From Cordilura impudica (Eukaryota > Arthropoda > Insecta > Diptera > Scathophagidae): a stretch of 64,000 nucleotides of DNA. Location: the NCBI GenBank assembly GCA_963682025.1, contig OY821518.1, positions 17,892,422 to 17,956,421 of the forward strand. The letters run 5' to 3'. The notes beneath the pieces are model-generated. The model saw only the letters and a list, made by a program, of their open reading frames with translations, ran no database searches and was not told where the DNA came from. Position numbers and translations under genes: made by a program. Numbering within the stretch: position 1 is the first letter of the stretch; each line of letters begins with the position of its first letter. Below are positions 36,010 to 46,454 of this stretch, piece after piece.

Positions 36010-36108
36010 ATTTGTTTTTTTTTTTTTGTAATTACATAAGTGCTAACTTTTTGGTTTTTTGTAATTACATAAGTTTGTTTTTTTGTAATTACATAAGTGC
36101 TAACTTTT
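36010..36108. repeat. Short tandem repeats at a DINE-like insertion point
   Basis: GTAATTACATAAG occurs three times (about 36029, 36061 and 36084), twice followed by TGCTAACTTTTT. The DINE-like element starts in the last T run. Confidence 0.7.
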
Positions 36109-36910
36109 TATACCCTATACCACTATGTGGTTTGGGTATAATGACTTTGTGCTGCTGTTTGTAACAACCAAAAATATTTGACCTAGACCCATCTTTAATT
36201 ATACCGATCGAATCAGAATCACTTTCTGAGTTGATTTAACAATGTCCGTCCGTCCGTCCGTCCGTCCGTCCGTCCGTCCGTCCGTCTGTGTGTCCATGTA
36301 AAGCTTTTAATCAAACTGCAGGTCGCAAATATGAATATATTTTGATGAAATTTGGTATGTAAGCTTTTATCGGCCATGGGATGAACGCTATTGAAATTGG
36401 TGAGAATCGGTCGATGTTCAGACCTAGCCCCCATACAAATTACCCATATGAAATCGACATAAATTGCCATAAGTTCCAAATTGTCATATAGATCTTACTC
36501 AAATTGGGTTTGTATGCGTTCATTACATCCTCTAATGAGTAGTCCAAAAATGATCCCTTTGACCCCATATAGAGCTGCTTCCCGATCTTCAGTTAAATCT
36601 ATTAAAAAACAAAAATATTGCACTGATTCTTCTCAAATTTTGTTTGTACATATTTTTGCAAAATACAAGAGACTTTACCAAACATGATCAGGATCGGTCC
36701 ATTTTTGGACCTAGTCCCTTTATAGATATAGCATCCGATATGAACTTTTTCATATCTGCAGCCAAAAAAATTAATAAAAATCCCACTCAAATTTGGTTTT
36801 TGTTTATTTTCAGTGTCCAGTTAGTTGGGCCGAAGAGATAGGGTTTCTAAACGCATGGTATAGGGTATCGTATAGTCGGTCTAGACCGACTATAATTTTC
36901 TTACTTGTTT
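36109..36910 (+). mobile_element. DINE-like element, full length
   Basis: 802 bp. TATACCC hairpin start, about ten CCGT units at 36246-36288, perfect TAGTCGGTCTAGACCGACTA palindrome and CTTACTTGTTT tail. One of the best-preserved copies here. Confidence 0.9.
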
Positions 36911-37559
36911 GTTATTAGTTTAATATTATACATATATAAAAAAAAAAAATTTTTATTCCTTATCCATTGTTCAAACAGGAAAATTTTTTAATAAAAAAAT
37001 TGTTGAAAATGCTTTAAACATCGAAGAGTGAGCTTTTGATATATGGGAATGATAGGTAACTAGATAGAGCTAAAGTAAGAAAAATTTTAAAAATAATGTT
37101 AAAGTTCATTATTCATTTAACATCTATCGCTATGCTGAAATTTCGTTAGATTTATCTTTTTAGTAATACTTTTTTTGCATTGGAATGAATTTTCTTATTC
37201 TCTTGCAGTTAGCTCGTCGTTTCAGTTAGTTAAGAACCCTCCCAATCCGGCGAGCTCAGCCCACATTCAACATTCCAAACATAACTAAACTGGAAACAAA
37301 GGAATATACAAAATAATTCAAATATATAATTACTTCAGCAACTGCAACAGTAGTTAATATAAGAGCAAGTTTATTAAAAAATTATACAAAAACATGAATT
37401 ATAAAATAAATTATAGTAAAAAGAAGCATTTTGTAATGTGACAGACATGACACTGTCTTTATTTTCAAAATTACTTCATTACACTTTTCCTTTCTTACTG
37501 AGAAAATACATATGTATTACACCAATTTCAAAAAAAAAAAAAAAAAAAAAAAAATGTAT
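36911..37559. other. Gene-free interval with long poly-A
   Basis: AT-rich. A run of about 25 A at 37530-37554 could be an old retroposon tail. No gene was identified. Confidence 0.4.
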
Positions 37560-37589
37560 GGAGTTAGTCTCTCTAATTTAATAAAAATA

Positions 37590-37992
37590 CGAATCTTGAC
37601 TTTTTTACATTAAATTATGTATACCCGTGAATCTTCTTATCTTTTTAATAAAATATTTTTCACTCGATCTCGCACAACAACTGATTTAATACCAATTAGA
37701 CATCGAACACTAATATCCGAATGGCATTTTTTATTAATTCAATTCGCCTTTGGAACTTGCTACCTTCAAGCATTCAGTTCATAATCAACGCTATACAACT
37801 TAAAATAACCCTCTTTAGTATCTATAATTAATTGGTTTTCTATTTTAAATCGTTTTTTAAATAACTAATTTTTATATTAAACTTTTTTATTATTATTTTA
37901 TTTGGTTGTAATATTTTTATTATAACTACTTACTACTATGCGCCTACTGTACCTTAATTATAAGATTTTATGTCGATTTTATTCGAAATAAA
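37590..37992 (+). pseudogene. LINE 3'-terminal fragment
   Basis: With small frame changes the sequence reads FTRSRTTTDLIPIRHRTLIS then INSIRLWNLLPSSIQ, the standard C-terminus of Jockey/I-type RTs, followed by an AT-rich 3' UTR ending near the Helitron. It is heavily 5'-truncated. Confidence 0.6.
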
Positions 37993-38123
37993 TCTTATAT
38001 ATAAAATTCTTCTGTCGCGGTGATTGTAGTAAAATTCCGCCGAAACGGCTCGACCGATTCTCATGAAAATTTGTGCGCATATTGGGTAGGTCTGAGAATC
38101 GGACAACGTCTATTTTTTTTTTT

Positions 38124-38499
38124 TGATGTGTAAACATCTATGTGCGCAGGGGGGTAAATTTCTATTTCACAATACAATCACAAAAACAGCGTAACACAAA
38201 TCGGTGAGAGCTGTAACACAAATCGGTGTGTTACTTATGATTGTGTTGGTGAAAAAATCATGATATAAAATTGCTTATTTATGCCACTTTTTTAAAAGCG
38301 TCATCTATGTATCACTTATATACGTTATATTGGAATATTTTTACCGTTTTACAGCAAAGGGTTGTTGAACTAGATGAAACAGTTTTTGCTATAAGTGATA
38401 CATAGATGACTCTTTTTGCTTGATTTCAAAAAATGACATTAAAAATATTTACTAGATGTTTACACATCTCCCCTGTGATCGGACTCACATGATTTTTTT
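38124..38499 (+). mobile_element. Family B MITE nested in the Helitron
   Basis: From TGATGTGTAAACATCTATGT to ACTAGATGTTTACACATCTC and the GATCGGACTCACATGA tail. Very close to 9893-10262. It interrupts the Helitron 5' region. Confidence 0.8.
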
Positions 38500-38599
38500 G
38501 ATAGGGCACTTTTAAAATCAGATATCTGGAGTACTATGATAGCCATAAGTGCCACGCCCACTTGATGTATCAAAAAAAAAAAAAAAAAAAAAATACCTG

Positions 38600-38790
38600 T
38601 TGTCCGTTTCTGAGACCTATTCAATATACACACAAAATTTCATGAGAATCGGTCGAGCCGTTTCGGCGGAACTTTACTACAAACAACGCGACAGAAGAAT
38701 TTTATATATAAGATTTATTTCGAAAAGGTCAAGCCGTTTCGGAGGAGTTCAATTACAGAGACCGCGACACGAGAATTTTATATATAAAAA
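38600..38790 (-). repeat. Inverted copies of the Helitron 5' end
   Basis: GAGAATCGGTCGAGCCGTTT through GACAGAAGAATTTTATATAT to AAGA at 38706 is the reverse of 37993-38090. A second, more diverged reversed copy follows at 38715-38790 (AAGCCGTTTCGGAGGAG, GAGAATTTTATATATAAAAA). Confidence 0.75.
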
Positions 38791-39109
38791 GTTAAACTCC
38801 TCCTTTTTTGTTTTTTTTTTTATTTTTTTATTTATTGCGATTTGACTGCAATTCAGAATGTATGTATGTTTTATCGTAGGAAATTTTTGTATGTATTAAT
38901 GGACCCGATAGATGGCGCTGTGGTAGTCATTTCGAATATTCTTATTTACGGTGCGATTTTACTGAAACTAAGAATGTACATATATGTATGTTAGATGATG
39001 CCAAAAAATTTTTTGTTGGACCCGGTAGATGGCGCTGGCGTTCCAAAAATAATGAGTTGTCAAATTTATTTAAATTTTATAAGTTCCAAAATTCACAAAC
39101 ATATTTATA

Positions 39110-39962
39110 TACAAATATTCTAACCAAAAAGGAAGGAAAAATTGCATTAGCTATTGCTTTATCCGGAATAGCCGTAACATTATTGCTTGGTGGTCGTTCA
39201 GCTCATTCAGCACTCAAATCACCGTTAAAAAAAACATTCCGGTATATGGCAAAAGTTCTGCAAAAATGCAATATTATTATTTGGGATGAATATAACATGG
39301 CTTACAAACATTCCTTAGAAGCACTACATAGAAAGACTTTTTGGTGGAGCTCTCATTTTATTATTCATGATCCAACGGCTGACCAGTTTTCAAAACAACT
39401 ACTTGGTTAAGTGAAAGAACTATTTAAGCCGCAAAAAATTTCGATGTCGATAATATTATTATGTTATTATTCAGGACATGATTGATTCCGAAAGTGTTAT
39501 TTCAAATTTATGGATAGTGTTGTTGAAGAAAATGAAGCAGTCAATTATCCAACAGAATTTTTGAATTCACTTGATGTGCCCGATCTACCTCCACATTTAT
39601 TAAAATCAAAAGTTGGTTCTGCAATTATTTTGCTACGTAATCTCAACGCTCCGAGACTATGTAATGGAACCAGGTTAATTGTTGAGAGAATAATACCAAA
39701 TGTTATTGAAGCCACAATTCTCAAAGGCAAATTTAAAGGAGAATATATCTTGCTGCCAAGAATTCCTATAATTCTTACCGACAAGAGATTGCAATTTCCA
39801 AACAGATTGGGCTTTACCATGACCATCAATAAATCTCAAGAACAGTCATTGCAAATATGTGGTTTGGACCTCGAAAACAGTTGTTTTTCCCGTGTCGGAA
39901 AGCCAACAAATTTATTAATTTACTGCCAGAATAAGGAAACTAAAAATATTGTTCACTCTTAG
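39110..39962 (+). pseudogene. Pif1-like helicase of a Helitron, two fragments
   Basis: The first fragment (to 39410) reads EGKIALAIALSGIAVTLLLG, GRSAHSALKSPL and KVLQKCNIIIWDEYNMAYKH, covering the region after the Walker A and the Walker B-like DE motif. A gap and frame change follow; the second fragment (39510-39962) reads LRNLNAPRLCNGTRLIVERI, LPRIPIILTDKRLQFPNRLG and FTMTINKSQEQSLQICGLDL, the helicase C-terminal motifs V-VI region. The usual TINKxQGQS has lost a glycine (SQEQS). In active Helitrons this domain unwinds DNA during rolling-circle transposition; here it is broken. Confidence 0.85.
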
Positions 39963-40164
39963 AATTACAATGATAGAAATATGTTGGTCATTCTTATACA
40001 TATGTATGTTACAGTAAATATTTATTTTAATTTTCATAAATAAAACATGGTTTTTTTTAACAGTTTTAATATTAACAAATGCACAAACGTTTTTTTTATA
40101 TATATATAGAGATTCTAACTAAAATTAAAAATTCATTGAGGGCAAAACAACGTTTGCCGGCTAG

Positions 40165-41046
40165 TAAATAAATAAATAAAGAAAAATTAAAAAAAAATAG
40201 GGGTACAAAAATATTCATTCAAAAATACATCTAACAAACTACTGTCATATTTTCAAACCCTTTTCTTTAAAATAGTATCAATAAAAATTATTTAAATTAA
40301 AATTTTAAAATTGGATCCAAGGTTGACCTTTGCATGGAATTACCCATTAGAAATATAAAGTCTACTTTTTTCATAGCAGCTCTACAATAGCACCTTTGGA
40401 AGTTGTTAAAAACCACATCCAAAAAAGTTCTACCTTTGGACGCAATGAAAATGGGTGTTTTTTTAAGCACTACAACTCAGGCGAATGAGTTGATATTCAA
40501 TAACATTAATCATACGTCAATTGCTACTTTTAGTTGTTATGGCAAAAAATTAATAATAAATAAAATAATGTGTGGTAAATGTTTGTTTTATATATACTAT
40601 ATACAAAGTTATTTACTTACTTTATGATATATTGAATTAGATGTGTATAACATTAGTATCTGTAAAAAAATAAATAATACGAAATATTAATATCGAAAAT
40701 ATATAACTTTCGTTGAATGTATTTGGTAATGTGGTAGTTGTGTATGTGAAAATATATATAAATACGATTTTATGAATGACATTTAAAAAAAAAAAACACT
40801 CATTAATCAACATCAACACCATTAGTTTTATTTTTTTAAACCTCACACACAATCAAAAGCTGGTATAAAATTCAAATGTGTATGAAAAAAGATGCAGTTT
40901 TAAACATTCCATCATATCAAAACTGAATATATTCACATACATAGATAAGTGATAACTTAAACCATTTCCAAATATCAATTTATTAAAAAAAAAATATCAA
41001 TTAAACTATTTATATAAAAATAGCTGCTGACAACCTTGTATATTTT
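40165..41046. other. Gene-free AT-rich interval
   Basis: No supported gene or recognised repeat. Confidence 0.4.
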
Positions 41047-41230
41047 TCAGTATCCTTTATTTTCTATAATTTTTTCCAAACTGTTTATATTGGGAAATGG
41101 TGTAAGATAGCAATCAGTATTTGCATCATAACTGACTTTTTTTTGGTAGTTTCCCATTAAATCTTTACTACCAGCAACAATATATTGCAGATATCGTTGT
41201 TGTTTATTTGCCAGAGTGTGTATGTGTGTA
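41047..41230 (-). other. Unrecognised open frame, possible exon
   Basis: The minus-strand frame ends at TGA 41047-41049 and reads YLQYIVAGSKDLMGNYQKKV and SYDANTDCYLTPFPNINSLE with KIIENKGY. The composition is normal for a protein, unlike the surrounding AT-rich chance frames. I do not recognise it. A GGTAG within the upstream part leaves a splice site possible but unproven. Confidence 0.22.
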
Positions 41231-41344
41231 TCCATGTGTCTGTGTATATATTTGGATATTACGACATACAGCAAATATCATAGAACCGTAAACGATTTAA
41301 TTGCTTTCATAACATTTTCACACGAATTGTATGATACAAAAGCT

Positions 41345-41775
41345 AGTAAGAGTAGTAAATTCGGCCATGCCGAATCTTTCATACCCTCCACTTAGGATTT
41401 ATCTTAACATTGTGTTACTTATAACAAATTTCAACAAAAGTAAGAAGTTTGATAATCTTATTATTAAATTATTACAATACAAAAAGTAAATGTTAAGCAT
41501 TTTTTATAGTTGTCTTCATAATTTAGGCCATATCTTCGCACAGTCAAGCCCGATTTACCCCATCTTAAATACCTACCTGCTCTAAATAATGAAAAACTAT
41601 ATAATCCTAACCTAACTCAGTTTAGTTTATTTTTTGAATGAGCATGATATCAATAGACAGACAGACATACAGACAGATAGAGAGACGGACAGACGGACAT
41701 TGCTCGATATGCTACAAATTGAATGGCAAACTTATCTATACCGCCTAAAGAGTGATGTGGAGGTTATAGTTTGTT
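41345..41775 (-). mobile_element. Second DINE-like family (F)
   Basis: Left end GTAAGAGTAGTAAATTCGGC with the hairpin TTCGGC-CAT-GCCGAA, then TTTCATACCCTCCAC. A (CAGA)n/(GGAC)n tract at 41654-41698 leads into GGACATTGCTCGATATGCTA. The order of parts mirrors family A but the sequence differs, so it is a sister family of Helentron-type elements. Confidence 0.65.
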
Positions 41776-42080
41776 GTGAAATATAGGTGTAGCAAGTAGG
41801 CAGGGGTATGAGCACTTGAAGCCAAAAGTAAATGGTATACAGCAACTAAATGAATAATAGCAATAATCCAACAATTGCTAATTCTTTGTTTTCTAATAAT
41901 TAAGTAGGTGAATTTGTCACCCTCAAATTGGTTTTCCACTAACAATTTTACTCCAGCTTGAAATTTCTTCTGCTCACAATATTACAAATCTCTAAATTTT
42001 TACCTAGATCTTTATAATACTCACTAATTTAATTTAGTTTTATTTTATTCAGTCTATTGATTTATATCTTGCAATCTCTA
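41776..42080. other. Unassigned interval
   Basis: No gene or recognised repeat. Confidence 0.35.
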
Positions 42081-42270
42081 TCTATTATATTCATAGGTAA
42101 GGCGACTTTTTGTGACCCATGATTCGTTAAACTGTTTTATCCCGATTTCGACCAAACGTATCTTATTTGAAAGGTACTTATTCTCAGCTGTCCATCAGAA
42201 TTACAAATTGTAACATTTTATTTTTCTGACAGTTATGCTCATTTAAAGTTGCTACTAACATATTATTAAA
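42081..42270 (+). mobile_element. Helitron-like element (family C), 3'-truncated
   Basis: TCTATTATATTCATAGGTAA start after an A, then the CCGATTTCGACCAAACGTAT block. Similarity ends at about 42270, shortly before a DINE-like copy. The CTAG end is missing. Confidence 0.65.
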
Positions 42271-42294
42271 TATGTTAATGTGACTCAATATGTT

Positions 42295-43075
42295 TATACC
42301 CTATACCACTATGTGGTTTGGGTATAATGACTTTGTGCTGCTGTTTGTAACAACCAAAAATATTTGACCTAGACCCATCTTTAATTATACCGATCGAATC
42401 AGAACCACTTTCTGAGTTGATTTAACAATGTCCGTCCGTCCGTCCGTCCGTCTGTGTGTCCATGTAAAGCTTGTAATCAAACTGCGGGTCGCAAATATGA
42501 ATATATTTTGACGAAATTTGGTATATAAACTTTTATCGGCCATGGGATGAGCGCTATTGAAATTGGTGAGAATCGGTCCATGTTCAGACCTAGCCCCCAT
42601 ACAAATTACCCCTATGAAATCGACATAAATTGCCATAAGATCCAAATTGTCATATAGATCTTACTCAAATTGGGTTTATATGCGTTCATTACATCCATTA
42701 ATGAGTAGTCCAAAAATGATCCCTTTGGCCCCATATAGGGCTGCTTCCCGATCTTCACTTAAATCTATTAAAAAACAAAAATATTGCACTGATTCTTCTC
42801 AGATTTGGTTTGTATATATTTTTGCAAAATACAAGAGACTTTTCCAAACATGATCAGGATCGGTCCATTTTTGGACCTAGTCCCTTTATAGATATAGCAT
42901 CCGATATGAACTTTTTCATATCTGCAGCCAAAAAAATTAATAAAAATCCCACTCAAATTTGGTTTTTGCTTATTTTCAATGTCCAGTTAGTTGGGCCTAA
43001 GAGATAGAGTTTCTAAACGCATGGTATAGGGTATCGTATAGTCGGTCTGGACCGACTATAATTTTCTTACTTGTT
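42295..43075 (+). mobile_element. DINE-like element, full length
   Basis: TATACCCTATACCACTATGT start, CCGT tract at 42430-42453, GTCGGTCTGGACCGAC palindrome with one mismatch, CTTACTTGTT tail. It abuts the 3' end of the minus-strand LINE. Confidence 0.88.
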
Positions 43076-43174
43076 ATTTATAAGTTAATGTAAAGAAAAA
43101 ATTTAAAAAAAATTTACTTTTATATTACAAAAGATAAAAGTTATAGTCAAGAGGTAAAAGAAAGAAAATGACAA

Positions 43175-46100
43175 TTAATCAGAGAGCCACCAATATTTTT
43201 TAATATTTTTGTTTGGGATCATATTTTTATCTCCTGAATAAACGCTAGTGTCGAACCTGCGATTGTCTATTGTCAGTTCCTTGCTAAATATAGCTTTAAT
43301 ATTGGCTCGTCTATAAATGTGGAAAAATATAGGAATGCCAGTTTCGTTTTGTATAAAACCAATACTATCCAGGTATAAAAAGGCCTCAGGTGGTACGTAC
43401 CCATTCTGTAATGTTCTACATATATATTCATGATTAACATAATAAGGTGCCATAATTAAATTATTTTCATAACATTCAAGGCTTTTTGTAATATGATTTC
43501 TTATTACATGAATAATGAAATTATCGATTCTACTGATTTTTGCTTCATTGTATAGTCTTTTATTTGATATATAATTTATGTAGTTACTGTTTGCGGATCT
43601 ATAAAGAGACATACATCCTCTCAGACATTTTCTTTCAAAAATTCTAATTTTTTTCATATAAGATGGTGAAATATTAAACCATTTTTGACAACCATATGTT
43701 AGAATTGGTCGTATAAGAGATTGATACATAATTACTTTAACCCTTGACTTGATGTATTTTGAATAGAATAATTTTCTATGCATGAAAAATGCCTTTCTCG
43801 CTTTTAAAAGTTGAAAATTAATGTGATCGTTGATATATAGAAATTTATCTATGTGAATACCTAAATATTTGACAACTGATTTGTTTGGGATATTTATATT
43901 GTTCTTGGATTTGATTCCAAAGGCTTTCCAATTCTTTTTAATGTTACTGTTACATTTTCCAACAGGCGGGCGAAAAAGTATTGTTTCACATTTATTTATG
44001 TTAATTTTCATTTGCCAATCAGAGGCATATTTTTCTACTATATTAAAATAGTATTGTAATTTTTCATTTATTTTTTCAATTTTGTTATCCGCATGATAAA
44101 TAATCAATTTCTTTTAATAGATCATAAATGAATAGATTAAAAAGAATTGGAGAGTTTATAGTACCTTGTTGTAAACCATTAGCAATAACGAATTTTGTTG
44201 TACTGACTTTGCTGTTATCACAGACTAAAAAGGATTTGTTATTTAACATATTGTGTATAAGAATAATGAGGTGTAAAGGAAATTTGTATTTGAATAGTTT
44301 TTAAACCAGACCTGGGATCTAAATACTATCGAATGCTTTTTCAAAGTCTATTAAACAAGCGCCTGTGCAAAATGATTTGTTAAGGTTCCAAAAGACGTTT
44401 GAAACCAGTAGATGTATTGCCTGAACTGTTGAGTGTTTATATTTGAACCCAAATTGATTATCATTTATTAAGTTACTTTTTTTACAGAATTCGGTTAAGT
44501 TGTTGTTAATACATACTTCAGAAGCTTTACTTATATTTGGAAGTAAGCTAATTGCACGCAAATTCTCTGGATTACTTGTGTCTTTCTCTTTTTTTTTGGC
44601 AAAACTATTACTTTAGCAGTTTTCCAGTTATGAGGGAAATATGCATTGTTAAGCATATTGTTAAATAAGGTGCAATATTCAAGAATGATTTCTTCTGGCA
44701 TGTTTCTCAATATGATATTAGGAATGTTATCAGTACCTGATGATAATTTTTTTCTTAAGTGTCTGAAAATGTATGTGATTGTGTCTTTTGAGGTAAAAAA
44801 ATTTTCGTTTAATTGGACTTTCTAATTGCACTAAATGTAGTAATAGTTGAATTATTATGTATATATTCATTTTTAGCTTCCAAAAATCTGGAAAAACAAT
44901 TATCCACTTCAACATGTAAGCTATTATTCAGGTCAATCTCTTTAAACGAGTGAATTGATTCTAAAAAGGAGCCAATTATGTTTAATTTTTGCTCCCCATC
45001 TTTTATGATAAAGTCATTACTATTGGTTTCTATTTCCAGTTCACCAGCATTGATTCCTGCCTTTCTGAGCATAAATTGTTTATCTTGGGGAATTTTAACA
45101 ACATCGTTATGCCAAGGTTGTGTTTTTTTAAATTGTTTTTTTGACGGATTTTTTTGATCAATATTTGCGAGTTTTTCCTGAAAATGTTTATTAACAGATA
45201 AAATAAAATTATCAGTAATGAGTTTTTGATTAGTTTTAATTTTGTTTTAAGTGAATTTAGTTCAGTTTGTGTCAAGAAAACTTCTAATCTATTATTTTTT
45301 TTTAGAATAGTTACAATTTTGCTCTTTTCAGCTTGTAGTTTTTTTAAAATTGGATAAATAAATTTTTCAACTGAATTATTATTCTTAAATTTCGGAACTG
45401 ATTTTTCTATAGAATTGTTTATAAATTTATTTAGTCTACATAGATAAAAATCTATTTCCGAATTTGTGAGATTTCTATCATTCGGTATAATTTGAACACT
45501 GTTTAATTCATTTAACATATTATTCCTCAACTTTTTCCAATAAGTGTTTTTGTAGTTGTATTTTGAATCAGGCAATTCTTTAAAAAAAACTAAGGGGGTG
45601 ATCATTTTCAACATTTAAAATTTGAATTTGTAAGGCAGTATGATCACTATCATAGTCAAAAGTTTTAGGACAATTAAGTGAGTTGTTTTCTTTATGGATA
45701 ACTAAACGAGAGTCAGCGATACATATGCCTAGATATGAGCAACAATGGGGATATGAAGGTGAAACAGAAGCATAAAAGTTACATCTAAATATAGTTTCAT
45801 TGTAAGAAAGCCATTCTTTTAATTTATTTCCCTTTGTGTTATTCGAATCATTACCCCAATCCCTATGCTTACAATTAAGGTCTCCTGCTAGTACATAAAA
45901 GTGATTTGTATCTTGTAAAGTTAAGGATTGAAAGAGTTTTAAAATTTCAGTTTTAAAATAACTATCATTGTTACCTGATGGATAATATGCTGATATTATA
46001 AACAACATCTTATTGGCCAACAGAGGTATTTTTACTATACATGTTTCCAAATGTTTAAATGAACCAGTAGACTTGTTGTCACAAGTAATATATTTGATGC

Positions 46101-46318
46101 CATTTTTTAACATAATTGCGGTTCCTCCACCTCTTTTAGCGTCCTTTCTATCTCTACGTATTAGGCAATAATCCTTAAAGTTTACTTTGTGCCTAGCATT
46201 AAGTTTCGTTTCATTCAATAGAACTACGTCTGGATTATATTTATCTAAAAAGTTACTTAAATCGTACCTTATACTTAAATCAATTAATGAATTAACGTTA
46301 ATTTCGATAATATTTAAT
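43175..46318 (-). pseudogene. LINE pol (AP endonuclease, RT, C-terminal domain), decayed
   Basis: The endonuclease starts KLNIIEINVNSLIDLSIRYD and continues VLLNETKLN, RRDRKDAKRGGGTAIMLKNG, VLAGDLNCKHRDWG and DYDSDHTALQ, so its catalytic E, D/N and SDH residues survive. RT pieces follow with stops and shifts: NWKTAKVIVLPKKK, LRAISLLPNISKASE, NQFGFKYKHSTVQAIH and LIDFEKAFDSI (motif A, ~44320). Motif C reads HADN (44084-44095) where YADD is expected. The 310-codon tail (43175-44107) is clean: DWQMKININKCETILFR, KYLGIHIDKFLYINDH, YQSLIRPILTYGCQKW. The element is inactive. Confidence 0.85.
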
Positions 46319-46454
46319 TTTTTTTACAATTGTTTCCGCCATTGTGTTCATTTAAGCTTCTAGCATCGAAAAAATAGTATCTATTCTCGACGTTTGTAGT
46401 TGTAATTGTTTGTTTAAATTTATAATTTGATTTGCCAGGTTTTGCATTGAATTA

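Larger units (their letters stand above)
37993..40164 (+). mobile_element. Degenerate Helitron with Pif1-like helicase remnants
   Basis: Starts TCTTATATATAAAATTC after an A and ends at CTAG (40161-40164) before a T, preceded by the hairpin GGCAAA-ACAACG-TTTGCC at 40141-40158: the textbook Helitron borders. The 5' part has the CCGCCGAAACGGCTCGACCG block common in insect Helitrons. The interior contains a nested MITE, an inverted second 5' end, two GATGGCGCTG blocks and helicase fragments. The Rep domain is absent. Confidence 0.8.
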
